This document shows, in pieces, positions 7,302 through 14,611 of a stretch of DNA of 17,894 nt (its first letter is position 1; every line of letters starts with the position of its first letter). This stretch comes from JAHQVK01 sp039819565 (GTDB taxonomy: Bacteria > Myxococcota > Kuafuiibacteriia > Kuafuiibacteriales > Kuafuiibacteriaceae): assembly GCA_039819565.1 (NCBI GenBank), contig JBCBRU010000117.1, forward strand, positions 1 to 17,894. Reading direction: 5' to 3'. The notes under the pieces were generated by a model. It saw only the letters and a list, made by a program, of their open reading frames with translations. It was not told where the DNA came from and ran no database searches. The position numbers and the translations under genes were made by a program.

Positions 7302-8180
7302 GTGCCGCGGATAAACCTCCCTGGGGGCACCGCCAGCGCGGGTCTCGCCATCGTTTTCGGCGCCGCGATTCTTCTGACTCCAACCTGGGTGAGGGGTCAG
7401 GGGCTCTCGGCGGAGTGTCGGTCGAACCCCTACTTGCCGAGGGCGAAGGATCAGTATGACCGGCTCGAGTTCGACCCGGCGGCGCGCACCCTCCAGAGGG
7501 CGGTGGAGCATGCCCGAAACTGCCGGCGCGATCTCGCCGAGATCTATCGCTTGAAGGCTTTTATCGATGCGGTCAACGCCGAGCGTGAGCGATGTCAGCG
7601 AGCTTTCGAAATCCTCCTCGCGCTCGAACCGGCCTACATTCTCCCCAGCGATGTTCCTCCGAAGATCAAGAACTGCTTCGAGGATGCCCTGGAGGTTCCG
7701 GACGATCGTCGAACCCTCCGGCTCGATCATGTCGCTCCCGGGACGGTCGCGCCGAACGCTCCCGTCGCGATGCCGGTGCAGGTGGAAGATCCGCTACGTC
7801 TCGTGGACCGGGTGCAGGTCTGGTTTCGCCGGACCGGCGTCGAAGTCTATACCACCGTGAGCGCTCGTGCCGACGATGCGGTCTCCGTCGTCATTCCGGC
7901 GTTGTCGCTGTCCCCAAGTAAGGACGGCTACGCGGTGGAGTATTTCGTACGGGCCGTAGACCGCTGGGAGGGCACCTTGGCCGAGGTGGGTGGGCCTCGA
8001 CAGCCCCTTCGATTCGGCGTGGAGCCAGGGGGCGTCGGCGGAGACGTCACCTCCGAGTGGTGGTTCTGGACCGTCCTCGGGGTGCTCGCCGTGGGCGCCG
8101 CCGCGACGGCGGTGGTGGTCGCGCAGGGCGAGGGCGGACGCCTGCCCGTAACCCTCGTGGACGGAGGCGTCGCTCCGTGA
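7302..8180 (+). CDS. TPR-like / Ig-like protein with a C-terminal transmembrane helix
   Basis: The GTG start gives 292 residues. No Shine-Dalgarno precedes it. Residues 1-34 form a signal sequence (GLAIVFGAAILLTPTWV). Residues about 43-130 are helical and resemble a degenerate tetratricopeptide unit, ending with a small loop (LEPAYILPSDVPPKIKNCFE). This combination is common in Myxococcota periplasmic proteins. Residues about 138-238 are beta-rich, with alternating hydrophobic strands (VDRVQVWFRR, YAVEYFVRAVDRWEG) like an Ig or fibronectin-type fold. A membrane helix at 252-274 (WFWTVLGVLAVGAAATAVVV) is followed by a short tail. The likely topology is a periplasmic body tethered to the inner membrane. 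It opens an eight-gene operon, and its stop overlaps the next start as GTGA. The specific function is unknown. Confidence 0.82.
   Translation: MPRINLPGGTASAGLAIVFGAAILLTPTWVRGQGLSAECRSNPYLPRAKDQYDRLEFDPAARTLQRAVEHARNCRRDLAEIYRLKAFIDAVNAERERCQRAFEILLALEPAYILPSDVPPKIKNCFEDALEVPDDRRTLRLDHVAPGTVAPNAPVAMPVQVEDPLRLVDRVQVWFRRTGVEVYTTVSARADDAVSVVIPALSLSPSKDGYAVEYFVRAVDRWEGTLAEVGGPRQPLRFGVEPGGVGGDVTSEWWFWTVLGVLAVGAAATAVVVAQGEGGRLPVTLVDGGVAP
8163..8167 (+). promoter_or_regulatory. Ribosome binding site fixing the GTG start at 8177
   Basis: GGAGG lies nine bases before the GTG at 8177 and inside the end of the preceding gene. Together with the signal peptide that begins there, it selects this start over the open frame that extends back to 8057. 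Confidence 0.7.
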
Positions 8181-10495
8181 AGCTACAGGGTCGCTGGGGA
8201 AGCGTCGGGTCTCTCCTGATCCTTGTCTGCGGTTGCTCGGGGACTGAGGAGTCGATTCGAGTGGTCTTTCCGGACGCAGCCACCCAAGACGCCACCGGAT
8301 CACTGTCGATCACGGTGTTCGAGCCCTTCATCGACGAGCCGGGCGAGATTGGGCGTTTCCTCGCCTGCGACGAGGTGGGCACCTTTTCGCCTGCGGCGAT
8401 CCTTACTCCCCTCGGACTGGGCGGGGCGGGCACCGGTCAGGTAGGTGTCGCTCGGAGCTCCATCGATTTCGCCAACGGCTTTTCGGCGGAGGTCGACCTG
8501 CCGATTTTGTCCGAAAGTACGCGCAATCCTTGGGGAGCGGTGACCGTTCTTGTCGAGGCGCAAGGGGATGTCCTCGAACGATCGGGTCAGCGGCGAACCG
8601 AAACGCTCGCAGATGGCTGCCGCTGCGTCCGTACGCTCGAAGGCTCTCACTCCGATCGGGAGCTCGACGAGAGAGTCAAACAAGCATGTGCGCCGCTCGG
8701 TGCGGCTGGACCCTCCGGCCCAGCGATCGAGCTGGGGCCGGTGGCTTCCCGCGCGTTTCCCCTGTCAGTGTGTGCAAGCGCTCAGGTCAATGGGCCTATC
8801 GGAGCGGTGACGGTGCCTGGCGCTTTGGCCTGTTTGCGTCCCGTGCTTTGCCGCCAGGATCCGACCGCACGCGATTGCTTCGAGTGCGACGGGGCTTGTC
8901 CGGAGCTCGACGCGCTCGGAAGGGTGCCGGTGCTGTTCGAGCTCGAGGGGGGAGGACTGGGCTCACGCTCCTTTCTCACTGTGACCGACAACTCGGGTGT
9001 CGCTGAGGCGCAGGTTGACTTGTCGGACTGCCAAGGAGACTTCGAGATGACGGCGCGGGTACTTGGGCGACGAGATGAGCAAATAAGGTTGCAGGGAAGC
9101 TGTGTCGAACCCCCCCCGCCCTTTCAGTGCATAGGAGAGATCCCTCTCGGCGATGTCGGACCGGTCACATCCGTGACCTCGGTCCCGGGGCCGCCCGGAC
9201 AGGTGGACGCCGTGGCGGTGCTACAGACCTCCGATACGACCGACGACGCGGTCGTACAGGTCTTCGATGTGGGAGCTGGCTCAATCCTCGCCACCGCGGC
9301 GTTTCCCGGCGAGGACGCAAGGGGGATTCTCGGATTCGAGTACGGGGACGGACGCTCTCTACTTGCGGTGGCCACGGGTCGCTCCGGCATACCGACCGTG
9401 AGGGTGTTCGAGTGGGATGGGACCAACATCACGAGCGCGGCCACGCTTACGACGCCGTGTCCCACCTGGACGTGTGGAAGCCTCGCTCCATGTTCGCCGG
9501 GGGGATGCCCATCCGGCGAGGCCTGTCACGAGGGGCGTTGCGTCCTTGAAGGGGTGGGCGATGCCGAATGCACGGCTCCCGAGCCGGTCCGCTGCAGCTG
9601 TCAGCTGGCCGTGAACTTCGCATCCCGCATCGTCTTCACCACGACCGATATAGATGAGGACGGTCGAGCCGACCTCGCTGCCGCCTCGACCGCGGGAACG
9701 CCCATCACGACCTGGTTGTCGAGCGGAGGGCAGGGGGGCGCTCCCTACACGGATGGTGCCTGTCGGTGCAGCCAGCACGCCAAGGTGCCTACCGAGATCG
9801 CTTTTGGTCGGCTCGGAGGAAATGATGCTGAACAGCCCTCCCTTCCAGACCTTGCTCTCGCGGAGACCGGAGGCAGTTTTCTCGTCTACGGTCAGGAGAA
9901 CTCGAACCCTGGCACCCTCTTGCAGTGCGGGCCGGCGCTTCGCTTCGGGGAGATTCAGCTAGCGCGTCGGGTGAAAACGGGACGGCTGTCGTGCCCGCGC
10001 GGCGCCCTCGGGGATCCGTGTTCACGCTACGATGACCTGGTGTTGATCTCGAATCTCCGTCTAGACGCCACGACCATGGGGGCCGGCCGTATCCGCATGG
10101 TGTTCGGCGGCCCCTATACGCTCGAGATTCAAGACGACGTGTTCTCGATGCCGGGTCGATGGGGTGAGGTGTATCCGCGTGCTCCGGCTTCAGATCCGAG
10201 AGACGTCGACATCATTGACGTCAACGTCGACGGCCACGAGGACCTGGCCGTCCTCTACGCAAACACCCGCGAGATACGCGTTTGGCTCGGCAAGTCTAAT
10301 CGCGGGTTTGGGGAGCTGGCCGAGCCCATAGACATCGATCGTTGTGAGGTGGGTCTTGGCTCCTTCACGAACTGCGCGCCTTTGCCCGAGCTCGCAGTGC
10401 CGGACCTCGACGGCGACGGCGGGGCAGACTTGGTGGTGGTGTGCGACGCTTTGGATCAGCGGGCCCGACTGCGCTCCTTTCGTTCTTCGCGCTGA
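8177..10495 (+). CDS. FG-GAP repeat lipoprotein (predicted beta-propeller), first of a paralogous pair
   Basis: From the GTG at 8177 the protein has 772 residues. MKLQGRWGSVGSLLILVCGC is a classic lipoprotein signal with the lipidated cysteine at position 20. The N-terminal part (25-310) opens with SIRVVFPDAA, which parallels SVELRFPNEAA in the next gene. A proline linker (PPPP) leads into a region with three FG-GAP/integrin-alpha-like calcium loops: DIDEDGRADLAAAS (about 491-504), DVNVDGHEDLAVLY (681-694) and DLDGDGGADLVVV (743-755). These indicate a beta-propeller. Cysteine-rich insertions (425-475 and 529-531, with CRC and CSC pairs) interrupt it. The 3' end overlaps the next gene by 55 bases. 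FG-GAP proteins on the outer surface usually bind ligands or matrix. No catalytic motif is seen. Confidence 0.85.
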   Translation: MKLQGRWGSVGSLLILVCGCSGTEESIRVVFPDAATQDATGSLSITVFEPFIDEPGEIGRFLACDEVGTFSPAAILTPLGLGGAGTGQVGVARSSIDFANGFSAEVDLPILSESTRNPWGAVTVLVEAQGDVLERSGQRRTETLADGCRCVRTLEGSHSDRELDERVKQACAPLGAAGPSGPAIELGPVASRAFPLSVCASAQVNGPIGAVTVPGALACLRPVLCRQDPTARDCFECDGACPELDALGRVPVLFELEGGGLGSRSFLTVTDNSGVAEAQVDLSDCQGDFEMTARVLGRRDEQIRLQGSCVEPPPPFQCIGEIPLGDVGPVTSVTSVPGPPGQVDAVAVLQTSDTTDDAVVQVFDVGAGSILATAAFPGEDARGILGFEYGDGRSLLAVATGRSGIPTVRVFEWDGTNITSAATLTTPCPTWTCGSLAPCSPGGCPSGEACHEGRCVLEGVGDAECTAPEPVRCSCQLAVNFASRIVFTTTDIDEDGRADLAAASTAGTPITTWLSSGGQGGAPYTDGACRCSQHAKVPTEIAFGRLGGNDAEQPSLPDLALAETGGSFLVYGQENSNPGTLLQCGPALRFGEIQLARRVKTGRLSCPRGALGDPCSRYDDLVLISNLRLDATTMGAGRIRMVFGGPYTLEIQDDVFSMPGRWGEVYPRAPASDPRDVDIIDVNVDGHEDLAVLYANTREIRVWLGKSNRGFGELAEPIDIDRCEVGLGSFTNCAPLPELAVPDLDGDGGADLVVVCDALDQRARLRSFRSSR
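9110..9117 (+). repeat. C8 homopolymer inside the first FG-GAP lipoprotein gene
   Basis: Eight consecutive cytosines encode part of a PPPP linker between the N-terminal region and the propeller. A one-base slip would truncate the protein. It may be a contingency tract or simply a codon-bias product. Confidence 0.6.
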
Positions 10496-12864
10496 CTCTC
10501 GGGGTGGGCTGCCGACCCTCGTCGGGCTCGGTAGAACTTCGCTTTCCCAATGAGGCAGCACGGCGATCCGCGGTTCGGATTGCTCTGGAGTTCTTCGATC
10601 TCGACGGAGGCGTGGTGGGGTCGGCCAGTCGCACCTGTGCCGACTTCCTCGGGCGGGTGGGGAGCGGTGAAGAGCCTCCGGGAACGCCTGCGCAGGTCTT
10701 TTTCGAGTGCGACCCGGAGCCCTCGGGATTCTGCGCCGAGTCGTGGTTCGAAGAGGGGCAAGCCCTCCCCGTCGAGCCGGGGCGGCACGTGGTCTTCGTG
10801 CAGGTGTTTTCCACCAAGTCCGAAGGCGTCCCACCCTACCTGGAGGGCTGCAATGCAGACTTTGATACGGGCGACAGCGGGGACGGCAGCCAGCGGGTTC
10901 CCGTCAATCTGCAGTTTGTCCTGCCGGAGAGCGCTCGTCTCGTCCTCGCAGGCTCCAATCGTCTGACGGCCTCGCCGGGAGCTACGCCCTCCAGCGGTCT
11001 TCGCGTCCGGGTGCTCGCAGACGCCCCTCGGTTTCAGAGGGTCACGTTTGGCATCCCCGGCATCCCGGTCCGTTTTATACCCGCAAGTGGAGCTGCGGTG
11101 GGCGCCGCGAGCCCGGGCGCAGCGTTGACGGCCGAGACCCTCCAAGAGGGACTCGTCGAGGTTCCAGTGACGGTGCCCACTGAGCCCGGCGTCGGAGAGG
11201 TCATCGCGGAGGCCGCGATCCCCAACATCCGGGGCAGCGTTCGATTCATCGCGAGTGCCCTTGCCCCGATTCAAATGGAGAGCCTAAGTGCGCGCCTCGT
11301 TGGGGTCGGGGTTCCTCGCGCGGTCGCGCTCGGCCCGCTGGAAGCCGGTGGGGCGCCCCATCTGGTGGTGGTGGGATGCGACGATGGCGGGACCGAAGGG
11401 GCCTGCCCGGTGTCTGGCGCACCGGAAGGACCTCCGGGGGTCACCCGGGCGCTGATCTTGACCGATCTCGAAGGACCGCTCCGAGAGGTGCCGCTCGACT
11501 CGAGTGAGCTGGGGATCCTCCCCGCTGATGTCTTCATTGCTCCTGTAGGGCCCAACGGATCGTATCGCGCCGGCGTTGTGAATCAGCGCAGGGTGGACTG
11601 CAAGGATCGGGTGTGTACCGATCCTGAGAGTTGCCCTTGCTGGACCCTACAGTCAGGGACTCCATGCCCCTGTGAGGGCGCAGAGATCCGATACCTGTCT
11701 CGCAACGGCGGGTCCGTGGAGTTGGAGGGACGGCTGACCCTCACCGCCTCAAATGCGATAGCAGCCGCGCCTTACACGGCGTCCGGCGCGAGGAGTGCGT
11801 CTCGAGTGGCGGTCGCAGGCCAAGGTCGAAGCAAGAACGAGCGCCCCTGCGCCGAAGGCAATGCCTGTCTCGAGTATCGAGATTGCCGCACCCAACCGGA
11901 GCTGTGCGGCTGCCCTCCGGAAGAGCAGTGTGATTGTCCGAACTGCGGGGTTGTGCCGTCGCCCCGCTGTGTTGCTCGGGATCGGATGGTCGATATGGCG
12001 GGTTTCATCGAAGACCGCTTGGTCAACCACCTCGGGTGTCAGATGCGGCGGGTGGACTGCAACAAGGGTAACCAGACGGGGAGCTGCGCTTGTCTGGACG
12101 CGGCCAAGACGGGCGCGCGATGCGGAGGGGATCCTGGTCGTGATGCCTGCGGCTGCACCGTCCCTCGGCGGGTCCGGGTGGGGCCCAAGAATGCGACCTC
12201 GCTGCCGATCGACGTCGCGGTGGGACGTTTTGACGCCGACGATGATACGGACATGGTGGTGGGTTCGAGAGCGGGGTTGGAGCTCTTCGTCGGAGGCGCA
12301 GAGACCTTCGCATGGTCGGACAGGCCTTTTCTGAACGCTTCGATCGACTTTGTCGCTGCGGCCAACCTCGATCCGGCCGCAGAGTTCGAGCGGGGCGGCC
12401 CGCCGCTCGATGACGTGGTCTGGGCCGCTCAGGGCGCGTGCACTCGGGGCGTGGCCCAAGAGGAGCAGTGCCCCGTGATCGAGTCCGCTCCGGACGCAGG
12501 AGGCTGTTTTGGAGTCTATGTGAGCGATGGGGTGAGCTCGCTCTTCACCGACGTGAACGAGCGAGCCGCCCAGCGCTGTCGACGGTGGGACCTGGGTGCG
12601 GCCCCGGTGGGGATGTGCCTCGGCGACTTCGACGGCTCGGGCACCGTCGACTTGGCCCTGGGAACGGAAGGGGCAAGCCATATTGACGTTCTCCTCGGCG
12701 ATGGCTGGGGAGGCGTGGTTTTTCCTCCGGTGGAGGTGCCCCTACCGCCGGAGGCGGTCACAGGTCCCATGACCTGCGGCGACACCGATGGCGATGGTCG
12801 CGATGAAATCGTCGTGGTGGACCGAGACGGAGACCTGACCCTCTTGAGGACCATGCTGCCATGA
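10441..12864 (+). CDS. FG-GAP repeat lipoprotein, second of the paralogous pair, with CxC-rich insertions
   Basis: The 807-residue product begins at a GTG lying 55 bases inside the previous gene. This start is required because MRRFGSAGPTALLSFFALTL is a clear lipoprotein signal ending GVGC (C24). The next in-frame GTG (10504) would delete it. The opening SVELRFPNEAARRS matches that of the preceding protein. Three FG-GAP-like calcium loops are visible: GRFDADDDTDMVVGS (595-609), GDFDGSGTVDLALGT (728-742) and GDTDGDGRDEIVVVD (780-794). Three cysteine-rich stretches (387-411, 470-510 and 533-572) contain CPC, CGC, CDC, CAC and CGC pairs. A predicted surface beta-propeller with disulphide-stabilised or metal-binding loops is inferred. 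No enzyme motif is present. It ends in an ATGA overlap with the SPOR gene. Confidence 0.85.
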   Translation: MRRFGSAGPTALLSFFALTLGVGCRPSSGSVELRFPNEAARRSAVRIALEFFDLDGGVVGSASRTCADFLGRVGSGEEPPGTPAQVFFECDPEPSGFCAESWFEEGQALPVEPGRHVVFVQVFSTKSEGVPPYLEGCNADFDTGDSGDGSQRVPVNLQFVLPESARLVLAGSNRLTASPGATPSSGLRVRVLADAPRFQRVTFGIPGIPVRFIPASGAAVGAASPGAALTAETLQEGLVEVPVTVPTEPGVGEVIAEAAIPNIRGSVRFIASALAPIQMESLSARLVGVGVPRAVALGPLEAGGAPHLVVVGCDDGGTEGACPVSGAPEGPPGVTRALILTDLEGPLREVPLDSSELGILPADVFIAPVGPNGSYRAGVVNQRRVDCKDRVCTDPESCPCWTLQSGTPCPCEGAEIRYLSRNGGSVELEGRLTLTASNAIAAAPYTASGARSASRVAVAGQGRSKNERPCAEGNACLEYRDCRTQPELCGCPPEEQCDCPNCGVVPSPRCVARDRMVDMAGFIEDRLVNHLGCQMRRVDCNKGNQTGSCACLDAAKTGARCGGDPGRDACGCTVPRRVRVGPKNATSLPIDVAVGRFDADDDTDMVVGSRAGLELFVGGAETFAWSDRPFLNASIDFVAAANLDPAAEFERGGPPLDDVVWAAQGACTRGVAQEEQCPVIESAPDAGGCFGVYVSDGVSSLFTDVNERAAQRCRRWDLGAAPVGMCLGDFDGSGTVDLALGTEGASHIDVLLGDGWGGVVFPPVEVPLPPEAVTGPMTCGDTDGDGRDEIVVVDRDGDLTLLRTMLP
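12846..12850 (+). promoter_or_regulatory. Ribosome binding site for the SPOR gene
   Basis: GAGGA ends ten bases before the ATG at 12861, inside the end of the FG-GAP gene. It supports the ATGA-coupled start rather than the internal ATG at 12906. Confidence 0.55.
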
Positions 12865-13535
12865 CGCTTGGGGTGGCCTCGCGTCGCCGGCCGCGGCTTC
12901 GCGTGATGACAGTTCCGCGCGTTTGGATCGGGCTTTCCCTTTTGAGCGTACCGGCGGCCTTTACGGTGGGGCTACTGGCCGGCCGATGGACGGCACCCGC
13001 TCCATCGTTGGCCTGGACAGAGCTTCCACCGGCGCCTCGTTCGGGGCGAGACGTACCCCCGGCAGCCCCGTCCGTCCCCGCGTTGGGCCCACCCCCCGAA
13101 GTTGAGCGCGAGCCAGAGACACAGGCCGAGCTGGGGACGAGGTCCATCGCGGAACGGCGGGCTGAAGGGCCCCAGACTGAGCATTCGATCTCGGAGTCGG
13201 GTCTCGAGACCCAGTCGGCGTCTCCAGCCGGTCCTAAAAGCGAGGACGACCGCAAAGCTCGGACCCCTATTTCGTACGCGAGGCGAGCGCCGCGGAAAGG
13301 GTTCGGACTTCAAGTGGCCGCCCACCGCTCCCTTGCTGAGGCGGAAGCCTTCTTGCGTATCCACGCCTCTCGCCTTGCCCCTCTTGCCCCGATCCACGTC
13401 GTTCGGCGAAAGATCGGAGGAGAGGAGTGGTTCCGAGTGCGCGTAGGGCTCTTCCCGGAGAGAGCCCGCGCGGTCGCGGCGGCGGCGCGGCTGCCCGCCC
13501 CGCTCGCCGGAGCCATGGTGGTTCGTTACCGGTGA
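12861..13535 (+). CDS. SPOR-domain membrane protein
   Basis: The 224-residue protein has a basic cytoplasmic N-terminus (RRRPRLR), a membrane helix at about 21-43, a Pro/Glu/Ser-rich linker at about 45-140 and a C-terminal SPOR domain at 147-222. The domain shows GFGLQVAAHRSLAEAEAFL, a middle VVRRKIGGEEWFRVRVGLFP and a closing helix and strand, matching the family pattern in which a strand, helix and 'yrVrvGpf' segment recur. SPOR domains bind denuded glycan strands of septal peptidoglycan and localise proteins such as FtsN or DamX to the division site. This one resembles those in topology, but its operon contains no division genes. Both ends overlap neighbours (ATGA upstream, GTGA downstream). 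Peptidoglycan binding is likely by family. The role in this locus is unknown. Confidence 0.9.
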   Translation: MTLGVASRRRPRLRVMTVPRVWIGLSLLSVPAAFTVGLLAGRWTAPAPSLAWTELPPAPRSGRDVPPAAPSVPALGPPPEVEREPETQAELGTRSIAERRAEGPQTEHSISESGLETQSASPAGPKSEDDRKARTPISYARRAPRKGFGLQVAAHRSLAEAEAFLRIHASRLAPLAPIHVVRRKIGGEEWFRVRVGLFPERARAVAAAARLPAPLAGAMVVRYR

Positions 13536-14611
13536 CGCTGCTCTGGCTTCGAGGACGATCTCCCCCCTGGTCGGGTTTTGTGAGAGGTGCCGAGGCCAAG
13601 GTGGACGCTGAAACCGACGTCACGTCTATGCGGGCCGTCAGGTCCGCAGCCGTCCGGGCCGAGCCCCGCGCCCTCGTGTACGCGGGCTGGCGAGACGCCC
13701 GCGGTGGGGCAGCGCCGGAGGAGGTATTTGCTCACCTCGCGGAAGCGGTCATCGGCATCGGGGCGGCCGCCCTGGAGCTTAGTTGTCCGCTCGTTTTCAT
13801 CAGTCATCCGCGCATATTCGGGGGGCTCGCGGCTCGATGGGGGGAGGATGACAACCCGCTCCCGGAGGACGAGCTCGGAGAAGCCTGGCTTCGTGGAGAG
13901 CAATTTGCCTTGCGGACGGTGCCGGGTCGGGCGCTGGTGGTCCGGGCTGGGCCGGTCATTCCTACGCAAGCCGGCGAGGCGCGGGCCGCGCTTGCATCGT
14001 TGGGGGCGGTTGGGGCTCGCCGGGTCACGCCGGTGTCGGACTACGATCTGGGACGGTCGGTGCGATCCCTCCTCGAGGCCGAGGCCACCGGCGTGGTGCA
14101 CGTCGCCGGTCCCGAGGTTTCGGAGCAAGAGGTGTGGAGCGGCTGGGCCGAGGCCCTGGGCGAGCCGTCCCCCTCTGAAAGCGGACCGGTTCGCCCGAGC
14201 TGGGCTCTTCGATCTGAGAAGGGGAAGGCGATCCTGGGCCATCTCTCTGCACCCAGCTACCCGGCCGGAGCCGAGGGGGCCTCGGTCGATCCGCCGGCGG
14301 CGTTGCCAGCCGTCCCGGAGGCCTCTCGCTCGCCGGGCGTTCGCATCACGACCCTATGGCGCGGGGAGCTCCCAGGGGGGGAGGTCAGACTCCATCGCGA
14401 CCTCTCGGTGGTCCGCCTCGAGGCTGGCCAAGCTTTCGATGTTCAAGCTGGCCAAGGTGTCTCCGTGAGATCGGGCAAGCTCGTCCTCGAAGTGGAGGGA
14501 GACGAAGATCGGGTGATTCGAGAGGGGACGCGCATAGATACCTCGCGGTCGGCGCGGATCGTGGCTGTTGCCGCAAGCGAGGCCATCGTCGACCGGGGAA
14601 CGTCCGGTTGA
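13532..14611 (+). CDS. RmlD-like SDR pseudo-enzyme with a C-terminal cupin-like beta domain
   Basis: The GTG at 13532 overlaps the SPOR stop as GTGA and gives 359 residues. The frame is open back to 13427, but that part lies within the SPOR domain. Residues 1-230 align by eye with dTDP-4-dehydrorhamnose reductase (RmlD-type extended SDR): a first strand MTLLWLRG, DVTSMRAVRSAAVRAEPRAL, LVFISHPRIFGG, EDDNPLP and VSDYDLGRSVRSLL, then GVVHVAGPEVSEQEVW. The glycine-rich nucleotide motif is missing (RGRSPPWSGFVRG). In place of YGxSK it has LGEAW, so catalytic Tyr and Lys are Leu115 and Trp119. Residues about 270-355 are strand-rich (LHRDLSVVRLEAGQAFDVQA) like a cupin or FecR-type jelly roll, with no metal-binding histidine set. 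No signal peptide is seen. A regulatory or scaffold role is inferred. Confidence 0.78.
   Translation: MTLLWLRGRSPPWSGFVRGAEAKVDAETDVTSMRAVRSAAVRAEPRALVYAGWRDARGGAAPEEVFAHLAEAVIGIGAAALELSCPLVFISHPRIFGGLAARWGEDDNPLPEDELGEAWLRGEQFALRTVPGRALVVRAGPVIPTQAGEARAALASLGAVGARRVTPVSDYDLGRSVRSLLEAEATGVVHVAGPEVSEQEVWSGWAEALGEPSPSESGPVRPSWALRSEKGKAILGHLSAPSYPAGAEGASVDPPAALPAVPEASRSPGVRITTLWRGELPGGEVRLHRDLSVVRLEAGQAFDVQAGQGVSVRSGKLVLEVEGDEDRVIREGTRIDTSRSARIVAVAASEAIVDRGTSG
14595..14600 (+). promoter_or_regulatory. Ribosome binding site supporting a TTG start at 14608
   Basis: GGGGAA ends seven bases before TTG at 14608-14610, whose last two bases plus the next A form the previous stop (TTGA). The alternative ATG at 14626 has no Shine-Dalgarno and would remove half the signal sequence. 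Confidence 0.5.

Noticed and set aside
7164..7730. Upstream extension of the cysteine-rich gene by 189 codons
   Set aside because: It lies antisense to the divergent TPR/Ig gene, has low-complexity Arg-rich content and would bury the signal/anchor helix found at the ATG at 7163.
8057..8176. Longer N-terminus for the first FG-GAP protein
   Set aside because: The 40 residues are Arg/Gly-rich shadow of the preceding gene. The GGAGG site and lipoprotein signal place the start at 8177.
11749..12681. A 310-codon minus-strand frame
   Set aside because: It is opposite the second FG-GAP gene and shows no domain or export signal. It is a codon-bias shadow.
14423..14456. Direct repeat GCTGGCCAAG at 14423-14432 and 14447-14456
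   Set aside because: It encodes recurring Ala-Gly-Gln turns in the beta domain of the RmlD-like protein, so protein structure explains it. It is not a mobile or regulatory repeat.
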